Below, one piece after another: positions 45,379 through 54,308 of a stretch of 64,000 nt of DNA. Origin of the DNA: a bacterium (GTDB lineage: Bacteria > Pseudomonadota > Gammaproteobacteria > Burkholderiales > Thiobacillaceae); NCBI GenBank assembly GCA_009772925.1, contig WOUQ01000008.1:1-64000 (forward strand). The letters run 5' to 3'. Each line of letters opens with the position of its first letter. Position 1 is the stretch's first letter. A program made the translations under genes and the position numbers. The notes beneath the pieces are model-generated. The model saw nothing but the letters and a program-made list of their open reading frames with translations, had not been told where the DNA came from and did not search any database.

Positions 45379-46956
45379 TTACCTGTTTTCCGACTTGTCG
45401 TCCGGGCCGGCGCCGAACAGCGCGGCCAACGCGGCGCCGGCTGTTCTGGGGTTCAGTATGTCGGCCCGCAGCCAGGTGAAACGTCCGGGTGGCGCACCGG
45501 CCAGATCGGCCTGGGCGATGTCCCTGGCGGTGGCGGCGTCGTGCAGCAGCACCACCCGGCGCAGATGCGAGGCCGCCGCCAGCACCCCCAGCTCGAAGCG
45601 GCAGCCGCGGTTCTCCGCGCGGAAGCCGCGCAGGTCCATGAGCACCACGTCGCTGCGCGCCACCAGGGCGCGCAGGGCGGCCTGCCAAGTGGCGTCGAAG
45701 CAGTAGTGCTCGTTCACCCGGTAGCGGCCGTCCGGATCGGGTCGCAGGTCCAGTTCGGCCATGCGGCGCGGCAGCTCCGCTTCGTCGGCGATGAAGCGCT
45801 GGCGCAGGCGGCCGTTCAGGAAGGCAAACAACTCGTCCGCGTCCAGGGTGCGGCTGACCAGGTCGGTGCCGGCGATGAGCAGGGTGTTGCCGGTCAGGCG
45901 CCAGCGTTCCACCACCCGGTCGAACAGCCGCTCCACCTGGGTGTCGCGCTGGAAGACGCGCAGCACCAGCAGGGTGGCGGGCGGCGCGGCGGGCCGCAGC
46001 CAGCCGCCCAGGGCCGCGCCGGCGACGGGCAGCCAGAGCCAGGGCAACAGCTGGGTGAGGCCGGCGGCGCCGTTGCCCTCCACCGCGGTCAGGGTGCTGG
46101 CGGACAGCACCACGAACCAGTAGGCGGCGAACAGGTAAGCCAGGTCGGAGAAGCGTTTGGCCCGATAGGCCGCCGCCAGCCAGCGCGCCAGGGCGTACAC
46201 CGGCCAGGCCAGCAGCAGCCAGGGCACGAAGGCGAGAGCGGCGATGGCGCCGTAGGCACCCAGCCAGCCGACCAGCGTGTACACCCAGGCGGGCGGATCG
46301 GCGGCGCCGGCGGCCATGACCTGCAAGACCAGCACGGAGGCGGTGGTGAGCACCAGCAGGGGTGGCAGCAGGTAGGGCGCCACCGCGCGGATGCGGCCGC
46401 TGGCGGCGATCGCCAGGGTGACCAGCATGGGCAGGGCGACCACGCTGCCCAGCCAGCCGGCGACCTGGGCGAAGGACTGGTTTTCGTTGGAGCGCAGCAT
46501 CACCAGCACGGCCATGATCGCCATGTAGCCCAGCACGGCGCCCAGGGTGCGCGCCCAGGACCAGCGCAGGGCCAGGCCCCAGGCCAGGGTCATCGGCCAG
46601 GCGTAGACCAGGCCCAGTACCAGCAGGCGGTTGAGGGAGAAGTCGGGATCGTCGTAGACGAACAGCAGCGCCAGCCAGGACTGGGTGAGGCCGACCAGCA
46701 GGCTGACGCCGCCGAGGGCGAGCAGGAAGCGCCGGCTGGCGCGGCGGTTGGCCGCCAGGTCGAGGGCAACCGCGGGCCGCTGCTCCAGCAGGGTGAAGCC
46801 TGCGTCCGCCGCCGGCCGGGCGACGTCCGGGGCCGGGCCGGCGCGCATCAGCGCCACCATGCGGCGGCGGAACAGCGCCGCCACCAGCCAGGCCAGCAGG
46901 CCGGACAGGAACACCGCGGCGAGCAGGGCGGACAACAGGGCGCCGGTGGAGATCAA
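45379..46956 (-). CDS. Ten-helix membrane protein with C-terminal soluble Rossmann/TIR-like domain
   Basis: The protein has 525 residues. About ten hydrophobic helices fill residues 1-328. The soluble tail (about 329-525) starts LLVLRVFQRDTQVERLFDRV, continues LIAGTDLVSRTLDADELFAF, and has SDVVLMDLRGFRAENRGC followed by FELGVLAAA. The last pattern recalls TIR-like or deoxyribosyltransferase-like folds in which a partner nucleotide is bound. The start is TTG at 46956, with GGAG eight bases upstream; no ATG or GTG lies in frame before a stop. I know no named family. Confidence 0.75.
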   Translation of the reverse strand: MISTGALLSALLAAVFLSGLLAWLVAALFRRRMVALMRAGPAPDVARPAADAGFTLLEQRPAVALDLAANRRASRRFLLALGGVSLLVGLTQSWLALLFVYDDPDFSLNRLLVLGLVYAWPMTLAWGLALRWSWARTLGAVLGYMAIMAVLVMLRSNENQSFAQVAGWLGSVVALPMLVTLAIAASGRIRAVAPYLLPPLLVLTTASVLVLQVMAAGAADPPAWVYTLVGWLGAYGAIAALAFVPWLLLAWPVYALARWLAAAYRAKRFSDLAYLFAAYWFVVLSASTLTAVEGNGAAGLTQLLPWLWLPVAGAALGGWLRPAAPPATLLVLRVFQRDTQVERLFDRVVERWRLTGNTLLIAGTDLVSRTLDADELFAFLNGRLRQRFIADEAELPRRMAELDLRPDPDGRYRVNEHYCFDATWQAALRALVARSDVVLMDLRGFRAENRGCRFELGVLAAASHLRRVVLLHDAATARDIAQADLAGAPPGRFTWLRADILNPRTAGAALAALFGAGPDDKSENR

Positions 46957-47016
46957 CGCTTCGGCTCCATGCGTGTCGGGGATGGGATGCGGGAGTGCTT
47001 CGCCATGCCTCGGAGC

Positions 47017-48963
47017 TCAGTTCGCGAAGAGGGTGCGGGTGTCGAGGATGGCGACGCGCCCGGCGTATTGCTTCACCGTCTCCACCATGTGCTGCGTGCC
47101 GCCCGGCCCCTTGCCGCCCTGACCGTTCCACAGGGCGACGAAGCGCACCTGGTCGGGGCCGTGCGCCAGGGCGGTGAACAACTGCCAGAGGTTGTTGCGC
47201 TCATAGGGATTCATCCCCGCGGGCGGCGCGCCCAGTTCCTCGGGCTGTACGCGGATCGCTACCCGGTCGTGGCGTTCCTTCAGGGCGTAGTAGCGGTCCA
47301 CCCAGCTTTCCCCGGCGAAGGCGACGGAAGCCTGGAGGAATTCCGGCTCCTCGAACTGGAGGAACAACTCGACGCGGCAGCCGCGCGCCAGGGCGGCCTC
47401 GGCGAACAGCGTGTCGCCGCCGCAGGCGCCGCCGCAGAGGGCGAGGTCGTCGGCGCCCATGCCCAGCTCTTCGAGCTTGTCGGCGATGGCGCACGCCGCC
47501 GCCGCTTCCTTGTCGGCGGGGAAACGCGCTTCGGGCCGGTCCGCCGCGTCGAGCATGTGGCCGCTGAACAGGAACACCCGGCGCGGCCGCCAGGGCGCCT
47601 CCAGGTCGGCGATCTCCCTTTCCAGGACGCCCAGGGCCGCGGCGACGGCCTCTGGGCGAAAGCCGAGATCGCGCAGGATGAGCAACTGCTGGCGGCTGGA
47701 ATCGAGCGCGAACCAGTCCTTGTCGGCGACCGTGACGGCCTCGCGCCAGGCTTCCCGCACCTGCTCCGGCGGGCTCAGCAGGACGTTGAGCTCGGCCCAG
47801 CTGGCGCGCGTCCAGTAGTCCTCGGGCTGGCGTTCCAGGGCCGCCAGGCAGGCCCAGGTAACGCCGCCTTCGAGGTTGGGCAGGCTGGCGGGCTGATTGA
47901 GCTTGCCACCCAGGTGGAGCTGGAGGTGGCGCAGGGTGCAGGCGTTGATGCCGGCATAGAAATGCGCCGGGTCGCGCACGAAGGCGTTCATGTAGGGCTC
48001 GACGGCCTGCACGAGTTGCGCGATTTCCCGCGCGGCGCCCTCGCGCATGGCCTCGGGCGTCGCGTCCGGCAGACGCCAGCGGCGCACCCAGTCGTCCTTC
48101 TCGACGCGTCCGAGGAGGCACCAGTCCTCCGCTTCCAGCGGGCGCAGCCGGAGCAGATTCTCGGCCCATTCCAGGGCGGCGTCGTGCCGGCCCAGGCGCC
48201 CCAGCAGCAGGGTCTTGTCACGCTGGCAGCCGACGTCATCGGGCGCCAGTTCCAGCGCCGCCTCCACCTGCTCCAGGGCCAGGCGGTACTGGCGCAGCTT
48301 GAGCAGCGCCTTGCCGGCGGCGCGGCGGGCCTCCAGGCGCAGGGCCCAGATGGGGGTCTCCTCCGCCAGCACCAGCACGTCGCCGGGCCGGTTGCGCTTG
48401 CGCGCCACCTCCATGCGCCGGTGCCAGCCCTCGTAGGCGGCGCGGAACTCGTTGTCGCCGGCCAGCAGCAGGTCGCGCCAGGGCGGCTCGCGCAGGTCGC
48501 GCAGCAAGTGATAGACGGGGCTGATGGGGCGGCCGTGCCAGGATTCCATGGTGGCGCGCGCCATGGCGCCGAGGGCGGCGCGGTCGGCGGCCAGGTGGGC
48601 GGGATCGGGACGCCCCTCCAGCAGGTGGTAGCGCAGCTTGCGCTCGGTGTAGACGTCGAAGGGCTGGTAGGCGCGCGCGCTCTGCACCAGCAGCACGCCG
48701 CGCGCGCGCAGGGCGTGGCGCACGCCCAGCTCGTACCAGACGTTGGGGTTGTCGATGCTGAGGTCCACCACCACCAGGTCGGCGAGCAGCAGTTCCTGGA
48801 ACATGTCGGTGCGTATATCGCCTGCGCGTCGCTCCTCGTCGGCGCGGAATACCTGGAAGCCGGCCTCTTCCAGGGCGGGTTTGAGGTAGTCGGCGTACAC
48901 CGCGTCGAACTCGATGTCCTGCTTGCGGCCGTAAGGCATGGCGACGAACACATGCGATGCCAT
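47017..48963 (-). CDS. TIR-like/ASK-type TPR/SLOG-like three-part protein
   Basis: The protein has 648 residues and is soluble. The N-terminal fold (1-115) shows HVFVAMPYG and DNPNVWYELGVRHAL, a TIR- or deoxyribosyltransferase-like nucleotide domain. The middle (about 115-440) is helical with TPR-like repeats and AHFYAGINACTL plus DYWTRASWAELNVLL, resembling the TRAFs-binding domain of ASK-type MAP3 kinases. The C-terminus (about 455-648) has FLFSGHMLD and GGACGGDTLFAEAALARG, a SLOG-like Rossmann domain expected to bind a nucleotide signal. It is first in the seven-gene cluster, preceded by GAGGAG. Confidence 0.8.
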   Translation of the reverse strand: MASHVFVAMPYGRKQDIEFDAVYADYLKPALEEAGFQVFRADEERRAGDIRTDMFQELLLADLVVVDLSIDNPNVWYELGVRHALRARGVLLVQSARAYQPFDVYTERKLRYHLLEGRPDPAHLAADRAALGAMARATMESWHGRPISPVYHLLRDLREPPWRDLLLAGDNEFRAAYEGWHRRMEVARKRNRPGDVLVLAEETPIWALRLEARRAAGKALLKLRQYRLALEQVEAALELAPDDVGCQRDKTLLLGRLGRHDAALEWAENLLRLRPLEAEDWCLLGRVEKDDWVRRWRLPDATPEAMREGAAREIAQLVQAVEPYMNAFVRDPAHFYAGINACTLRHLQLHLGGKLNQPASLPNLEGGVTWACLAALERQPEDYWTRASWAELNVLLSPPEQVREAWREAVTVADKDWFALDSSRQQLLILRDLGFRPEAVAAALGVLEREIADLEAPWRPRRVFLFSGHMLDAADRPEARFPADKEAAAACAIADKLEELGMGADDLALCGGACGGDTLFAEAALARGCRVELFLQFEEPEFLQASVAFAGESWVDRYYALKERHDRVAIRVQPEELGAPPAGMNPYERNNLWQLFTALAHGPDQVRFVALWNGQGGKGPGGTQHMVETVKQYAGRVAILDTRTLFAN

Positions 48964-49044
48964 GGATCTCCTCGTTATTCTTGAGCGCGATACTCAGACT
49001 TTAGCAGCCCGCGCTGAAATAGGTATGGGCGCGGCGCGTCGGCA

Positions 49045-50616
49045 TCAGCGCCACTGTTCCGGCGGCAGATGTTCCCGTGCGTAGGCCATGGGGATGTCCT
49101 CCGCCTCGAACACGGCGAAGAGGTCCGGGTCGATGTGCCCCTCCCGCGCCATGCGCCGCATGATGTCCAGGCAGGCGGACACCGGCTTGGCCTGTTTGTA
49201 GGGGCGGTCCCCGGCGCTGAGGGCCTCGAAGATGTCGGCGATGGCCATGGCGCGCGCCTGCACCGACATCTGCATGCCGGTGAGGCCTTTCGGGTAGCCC
49301 TTGCCGTCGACGCGCTCGTGGTGGCCGCCGGCGAATTCCGGCACGCGCCGCAGGTGGCGCGGCCAGGGCAACGCCTCCAGCATGCGCACGGTGGCGACGA
49401 TGTGATGGTTGATGACCTCGCGCTCGGCCTCGGTGAGCGTGCCCTTGGGAATGCGCAGGCAGGCTTCCTCGTCGGCCGTGAGGAACGGTTGCTCGACGCC
49501 CTCGGCATCCCGCCAGCGCTGGCGGGCAATGCGGGAGACGCGCTCCTGGTCGGCCGCCGCCATGTTCTCGCCGCCGAGGTTGCAATGGCGCAGGAAGTCG
49601 CGGTCCGCGTCCAGTCGCGCGAGATGCTCGCGGTGCTCGGCCTCGATGCTTTCCCGCTCGCCGGGGCGTTGCAGCAGCGCTTGCAGACGGGCGATGGCGG
49701 CGTCCCGACGCAGCACCTCGAAGCGGGTGTCCACCAGATGGATGCGGTCGCATAGGGTTTGCAGCTTGGTCGCCTTGTCCATCACGTGCACCGGCGTGGT
49801 GATCTTGCCGCAGTCGTGCATGAGCGCGGCGATGCGCAGCTCGCGGCGGTCCCGGTCGCTCATGCGGAAATCGGCGAGCGGACCGCTTGCCGAGCGGTGG
49901 GCGGCCTCGGCGATCATCATGGTGAGCACCGGCACGCGTTCGCAGTGCTTGCTGGTGTAGGGGGATTTCTCGTCGATGGCGGTGTTGACGAGGTTCACCA
50001 GGGATTCAAACAGTTCCTCCAGCTGGTCGATGAGCCGTCGCTTGGTGTAGGCGATGGCGGCCTGCGAGGCGAGCGATTCCGCCAGCCGCCGTTCCTCCTC
50101 GGTGAAGCCGCGGATCGCGCCGCTGTCGGGGTCGAGCGCGTTGATGAGCTGCAGCACACCAATGGTTTCGCCCAGGTGGTCGATGAGCGGCACGGTGAGG
50201 AAGGCGCGCGAGACATAGCCGGTGCGCCGGTTGAATTCCCGCGTGCCGGAGAAATCAAAACCCTCGGCGCGGTCGACGTCGGCGATGTGCACCGTCTTCT
50301 GGCGGGCGGCGGCATGCGCCGCCACCATGCGGTCGTTGGGCCGCCCATCGACGTCGAACAGGGGGATGTCGGGCAGGTCGATCTCGCCGCCCTGGCGGCC
50401 GCCCAGGCGCAGGCCCAGGCTGCGGTTGACGAGGATGGCGAATTCCAGGGCGCGTTGCGCGTTGACGCGGTAGATGGTGCCCGCGTCGGCATGGGTCAGC
50501 TGCATGGCGGACAGCAGGATCTGCTCGAGCAGATGGTCGATGTTCTCCTCGCGCGACAAGGCGACGCCGATGGCGTTCAGGCGTTCCAGTTGATCGAGCG
50601 GGGAATCGGCATCCAT
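49045..50616 (-). CDS. GAF-HD-GYP domain protein with inserted segment
   Basis: This is a probable c-di-GMP phosphodiesterase or related phosphohydrolase of 523 residues. A GAF domain (about 20-190) precedes the HD domain (MHDCGK, about 264-269). The GYP box HHERVDGKGYP is near 433-443. Roughly 170 residues separate HD from GYP, against about 60 usually; a charged helical insertion with arginines and HCN lies between. ATG 50616 has GAGG eight bases upstream. It lies 81 bases before the seven-gene cluster on the same strand. Confidence 0.87.
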   Translation of the reverse strand: MDADSPLDQLERLNAIGVALSREENIDHLLEQILLSAMQLTHADAGTIYRVNAQRALEFAILVNRSLGLRLGGRQGGEIDLPDIPLFDVDGRPNDRMVAAHAAARQKTVHIADVDRAEGFDFSGTREFNRRTGYVSRAFLTVPLIDHLGETIGVLQLINALDPDSGAIRGFTEEERRLAESLASQAAIAYTKRRLIDQLEELFESLVNLVNTAIDEKSPYTSKHCERVPVLTMMIAEAAHRSASGPLADFRMSDRDRRELRIAALMHDCGKITTPVHVMDKATKLQTLCDRIHLVDTRFEVLRRDAAIARLQALLQRPGERESIEAEHREHLARLDADRDFLRHCNLGGENMAAADQERVSRIARQRWRDAEGVEQPFLTADEEACLRIPKGTLTEAEREVINHHIVATVRMLEALPWPRHLRRVPEFAGGHHERVDGKGYPKGLTGMQMSVQARAMAIADIFEALSAGDRPYKQAKPVSACLDIMRRMAREGHIDPDLFAVFEAEDIPMAYAREHLPPEQWR

Positions 50617-50737
50617 GGCATGCCTCGCGGCCGGAAGGGTACCCATGATAGCCAGCCTTGCGCGCCGACGGGGGCTCAGGATAATGCCTTGGACTGCTAC
50701 CGGCCGCGTGCGCCGGCCATTCTTCCGGAGCCTCTGT

Positions 50738-51580
50738 TTGTCACCCTGCAACGCCCCCCGCATCGCCCCGGCTTTCCGTTGGCTGCTCGCCTGCCTGGCG
50801 CTGAGCTTCGGTCTGGCCTGGGCGCAGGTGGCGGTGCCGCCCTTGCAGAGCCGGGTCACCGACCTTACCGGCACCTTGAACGAAGCCACCCGCGCGGCAC
50901 TGGAGAGCCGGCTACGCGAGCTGGAACAGGCCAAGGGCAGCCAGCTCGCCGTGCTGCTGGTGCCGACCACGCAACCCGAAAGCATCGAACAGTTCGGTCT
51001 GCGCGTCGCCGAAACCTGGAAGCTCGGCCGCAAGGGCGTCGACGACGGCGTCCTGCTGCTGGTGGCCAAGGACGACCGGGCGCTGCGCATCGAGGTGGGT
51101 TACGGCCTGGAGGGCGCGATCCCCGACGCGGTGGCCAAGCGCGTCATCGAGGAGATCATCGTCCCGCGTTTCCGCGAGGGTGATTTTTCCGGCGGCGTCG
51201 AGGCCGGCGCGCGCGCCCTCGCCCGTCTCATCGAGGGCGAGGCCTTGCCGCCGGCGCGGGGCGCGGATGCGGGGGTGTCCGGGGAGGACGCGCTGTCCCT
51301 GGCGATGATGTTCATTTTCGTGGTCGGCGGCATCCTGCGCGCCGTCTTCGGCGCCCTCGTCGGCGCCGCCGTGGCGGGCGGCGTGGCCTTTCTCGGCGCC
51401 TGGTGGCTGCTCGGCAGTCTGGGAGTCGGCGCGGTCGTCGGGCTGCTGGTATTCGTGCTTACCCTGATCGGCATTTCCAACATCATCGGCGTCGGGGGTG
51501 GTCGTGGTGGCGGGCGTTCGGGTGGCTTCGGCGGGGGCGGCGGCGGTTTCGGCGGGGGCGGTGCCTCCGGGCGTTGGTAG
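50738..51580 (+). CDS. TPM-domain membrane protein (YgcG-like)
   Basis: This exported TPM-domain protein ends in a Gly-rich tail. After a signal peptide (ending LAWA-Q) come VTDLTGTLNEATRAALESRL, KGVDDGVLLLVAKDDRALRIE and YGLEGAIPDAVA, all diagnostic of TPM. Two or three hydrophobic helices and a GGGRGGGRSGGFGGGGGGF tail follow. The TTG at 50738 is favoured since CGGAG lies seven bases before it and the signal peptide is then of normal length; ATG 50684 is possible but has poor spacing. Relatives usually follow lemA, absent here. Confidence 0.85.
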   Translation: MSPCNAPRIAPAFRWLLACLALSFGLAWAQVAVPPLQSRVTDLTGTLNEATRAALESRLRELEQAKGSQLAVLLVPTTQPESIEQFGLRVAETWKLGRKGVDDGVLLLVAKDDRALRIEVGYGLEGAIPDAVAKRVIEEIIVPRFREGDFSGGVEAGARALARLIEGEALPPARGADAGVSGEDALSLAMMFIFVVGGILRAVFGALVGAAVAGGVAFLGAWWLLGSLGVGAVVGLLVFVLTLIGISNIIGVGGGRGGGRSGGFGGGGGGFGGGGASGRW

Positions 51581-51592
51581 AGGAGTAACGGC

Positions 51593-52102
51593 ATGACGAA
51601 TTCCACTTTGCCGCGTCTCCTGCGCCATCTGTCGCAGCCCGCCTGGCGCGTGCGCCGGCTGTTCCACGCCGCCGCCATGGCGCGCATCGGCGAGGCCGTG
51701 GCGCGTTCCGAAACGGGGCACGGCGGCGAGATCCGCTTCGTGGTGGAGGCCGCCCTCGACTTCCTGCCGCTGCTGCGCGGCGTCACCGCGCGCGAACGGG
51801 CGCTGGAGGTGTTCTCCGACCTGCGCGTCTGGGATACCGCCGACAACAACGGCGTGTTGATCTACCTGCTGTTGGCCGACCGCGATGTCGAGATCGTCGC
51901 CGACCGCGGCGTCAGCGCCCGCGTCGCGGCGACCGAATGGGAAGCCATCTGCCGGGAGATGGAAGCGCATTTCCGGCGCGGCGAATTCGAAGCCGGCGCC
52001 CTGGCCGGCATCGCCCGCGTCGATGCCCTGCTGCGGCGGGTGTACCCGGCGGCGGGCGGCGGCGCCAACGAACTGCCGGATGTGCCGGCCGTGCTTCGGT
52101 AG
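51593..52102 (+). CDS. Second TPM-domain protein
   Basis: This is a TPM-family protein of 169 residues without signal peptide. GHGGEIRFVVEAALDFLPLL, RERALEVFSDLRVWDTADNN and GVLIYLLLADRDVEIVADRG match the short TPM relatives found next to YgcG-type genes. It starts 12 bases after the previous TPM gene with an AGGAG site. The function of this pair is not established; membrane repair or protease partnership has been suggested for the wider family. Confidence 0.85.
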   Translation: MTNSTLPRLLRHLSQPAWRVRRLFHAAAMARIGEAVARSETGHGGEIRFVVEAALDFLPLLRGVTARERALEVFSDLRVWDTADNNGVLIYLLLADRDVEIVADRGVSARVAATEWEAICREMEAHFRRGEFEAGALAGIARVDALLRRVYPAAGGGANELPDVPAVLR

Positions 52103-52145
52103 GTGGCGGTAGCCGGCACCAGGCCGGCAACCGGGGGTTTCGGCG

Positions 52146-52952
52146 TTATTCCACCTTGGCGGTGGCGCGCAGTTCCTGCACGAACCTGCGCAGTTGCTGC
52201 TGCTGCATTTGCCGGACGATCTGCCCTTTCAGCTTGTCGAAGGTGGGGAAGTCCAGGGTGCGCATGTCGTCCAGGCGGATGACGTGCCAGCCGAACTGGG
52301 TTTTCACCGGCGCGCGGCTGGTTTCGCCTTTTTTCAGCTTGGTCATGGCGCTGGCGAATTCCGGCACCAGGTTGGCGGGCAGCACCCAGCCGAGGTCGCC
52401 GCCGTTGCCGGCGCTGGCGTCCTTGGAGAGTTTCTTGGCCTCGTCCTCGAACTTGCTCTTCTTGCCGGTGGTGAGCCGGGTGATGAGGTCCTTGGCTTCC
52501 TTCTCGCTGCCCACCAGGATGTGACGGACACGGTATTCATCGCCGCCGGCCTGGGCCTTGGCCTTGTCGTATTCGGCCTTGACGACCTCCTCGCCGATCG
52601 GGTTGCGGCCCAGGTATTGATCAATCGCGGCCTGGGCCAGGATGTCCTTTCTCTGGTATTCGAGTGCGGCCATCACCAGCGCGTTCTTGTCCAGGCCCTT
52701 TTGCGCCGCTTCCTGCGACAGCAGTTCGACGGTGATGAGGGCGTCGCGGATGGACTCCTCGGTGAGGGCCTCGGGGTTGGCGCCTCGGGACAGTCGGCCC
52801 TGACGCACGAAATTGGCGTAGACCGCCGGCACGGCCACGCCGTTGACCACGGCGATGGGCGGCTTGGCCGGGGCCTGGGCGGGAGGCGCGGACGGCTCCG
52901 CCGCCAGCACGTTGCAGGAAAGGAGGGCGGACAGGAGCAGGATCTTTTTCAT
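52146..52952 (-). CDS. Parvulin-type peptidyl-prolyl isomerase (PpiC/PrsA-like)
   Basis: This is a periplasmic folding catalyst of 268 residues. A signal peptide (MKKILLLSALLSCNVLAAE) precedes a SurA-like helical part (about 30-130). The parvulin domain (about 140-235) shows YRVRHILVGSEKEAKDLI, GGDLGWV and FGWHVIRLDD. SCNVLA also allows a lipoprotein reading, but the pattern is weak. It ends a four-gene set, yciB-yciI-bolA-ppiC. The start at 52952 is chosen over a longer frame to 53033 without a signal sequence. Confidence 0.92.
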   Translation of the reverse strand: MKKILLLSALLSCNVLAAEPSAPPAQAPAKPPIAVVNGVAVPAVYANFVRQGRLSRGANPEALTEESIRDALITVELLSQEAAQKGLDKNALVMAALEYQRKDILAQAAIDQYLGRNPIGEEVVKAEYDKAKAQAGGDEYRVRHILVGSEKEAKDLITRLTTGKKSKFEDEAKKLSKDASAGNGGDLGWVLPANLVPEFASAMTKLKKGETSRAPVKTQFGWHVIRLDDMRTLDFPTFDKLKGQIVRQMQQQQLRRFVQELRATAKVE

Positions 52953-53029
52953 GGAAGTCTCGGGGTTGGGAGAGAAAAGGTGGAGTCCGAACATGGAGTC
53001 GGTGCCCGGCGTGGAGTTCCGGCGCGAGC

Positions 53030-53296
53030 TCACAACTCGCTCGGCGCCAGCGCGGTGATGGAAAGGGCGTGGATGGGGCCTTGCATCAGATCGCCCAGGG
53101 TCTGATAGACCAGGCGGTGACGGGCCAGGGCGTTGAGGCCGGTGAAAGCGGGCGAAACCAGGGTGAGCTGGTAATGGCCGCCACCGCCGCGGGCGCCGGC
53201 GTGGCCGGCATGCAGGGCGGACTCGTCGATGATTTCCAGGTGCTCGGGTTGCAGGGCGGCGAGGCGGGCCTTCATCGTTTCGATGGTAGCGCTCAC
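53030..53296 (-). CDS. bolA: BolA family protein
   Basis: This is a small regulator or iron-sulfur partner of 88 residues. It shows the BolA fold with [18 protein letters not shown], the [17 protein letters not shown] strand-turn and [13 protein letters not shown]. BolA proteins work with monothiol glutaredoxins in iron-sulfur trafficking. It overlaps yciI by four bases. No glutaredoxin gene is in the window. Confidence 0.93.
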   Translation of the reverse strand: MSATIETMKARLAALQPEHLEIIDESALHAGHAGARGGGGHYQLTLVSPAFTGLNALARHRLVYQTLGDLMQGPIHALSITALAPSEL

Positions 53297-53598
53297 GGCA
53301 GCACCCGTTTGAAAGGTTTGACGCTGACTTGCGCGTAGACGCCGGCGGCCACGTAGGGATCGGCGTCGGCCCAGGCTTGCGCGGCTTCCAGGCTATCGAA
53401 GGCGGCGACGATGAGGCTGCCGGAAAAGCCCGCCGGCCCCGGATCCGGGCTGTCGATGGCGGGGAAGGGGCCGGCCAGCAGCAGGCGGCCTTCGTCCTTC
53501 AGCTTGTTGAGACGTTCCAGATGGGCGGGGCGGGCGGCCAGGCGCTGGTCCAGGCTGCCGGCGACATCTTCACCGACGATGGCGTAATACAGGTTCAC
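53293..53598 (-). CDS. YciI-like protein
   Basis: This is a small cytoplasmic protein of 101 residues with a ferredoxin-like alpha-beta fold. [40 protein letters not shown] and [20 protein letters not shown] are the YciI features, including the His and Asp of the putative active site. The GTG at 53598 overlaps the yciB stop. Its place between yciB and bolA is a conserved proteobacterial order. Confidence 0.92.
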   Translation of the reverse strand: MNLYYAIVGEDVAGSLDQRLAARPAHLERLNKLKDEGRLLLAGPFPAIDSPDPGPAGFSGSLIVAAFDSLEAAQAWADADPYVAAGVYAQVSVKPFKRVLP

Positions 53599-54200
53599 GG
53601 CTCTTCCTTGATGTGCTTGGACAGATAGTAGGTCTGCGCGACGATGAACAGCAGCATCAGGCCCAGGGAGCCGAACATCTTGAAGTTCACCCAGGCGTCG
53701 GTGGAGAAGGTCATGGCCACCCACAGGTTGGCGATGCCCATGAAGGTGAAGAAGCCGGCCCAGCCGAGGTTGAGGCGGGCCCACACCGCGTCCGGCAGGC
53801 TGACCTGCTTCTGCATCATCAGGCGGATCAGGTTGCGCTCGAACAGGATGGGCGCCAGCCCCAGCGTGAGGGCGAACAACCAGTACAGCACGGTGGGCTT
53901 CCACTTGATGAAGGCCTCGTCGTGCAGCAGCAGGGTGGCGCCGCCGAATACCACGATGAGAATCAGTGAGATCCACAGCATGGTCTCCACTTTGCGGTGC
54001 CTGAGCCAGACCCAGCCGATCTGCACGAAGGTGGCGAGGATGGCCACCAGGGTGGCGAGGAACACGCCCGGCTTGTCGCCGCTTTCCAGGCTGATGCCGA
54101 AGGCGCTCAGCCAGGCGGCGGCGGCTTCCGGATTCTTCTCGCCGAGCTGGTAGGCGACGAAGAACAGGATGATGGGGAACAGATCGAACAGGATTTTCAC
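53595..54200 (-). CDS. yciB: Inner-membrane intracellular septation protein A
   Basis: This is a membrane protein of 201 residues with five or six helices, linked in E. coli to cell-envelope synthesis and division. It begins with GTG then [19 protein letters not shown], the standard start, and has [17 protein letters not shown] and [21 protein letters not shown] longer frame to 54260 adds residues not typical of the family. It leads the yciI-bolA-ppiC set. Confidence 0.94.
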   Translation of the reverse strand: MKILFDLFPIILFFVAYQLGEKNPEAAAAWLSAFGISLESGDKPGVFLATLVAILATFVQIGWVWLRHRKVETMLWISLILIVVFGGATLLLHDEAFIKWKPTVLYWLFALTLGLAPILFERNLIRLMMQKQVSLPDAVWARLNLGWAGFFTFMGIANLWVAMTFSTDAWVNFKMFGSLGLMLLFIVAQTYYLSKHIKEEP

Positions 54201-54308
54201 AGGCGGGGGCGAGTGGCAGCAGGGGAGGGCAACGGGCATTTTGCTATGATTCCCAGCCATTCCTCAACCTTGAAGCCTATTTCATTGCCGCTGAAACAGG
54301 CTCAGTCC

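Noticed and set aside
45368-47131. Upstream extension of the lysozyme-like gene to a 969-codon frame
   Set aside because: The added part is an out-of-frame image of the membrane-protein gene; MAKGLRYQDD at 45367 with a normal spacer is the real start.
45541-48984. Open frame of about 1147 codons on the plus strand
   Set aside because: It is opposite two well-supported genes of the TIR cluster and is rich in Gln, Gly, Ala and His without domains or a ribosome site.
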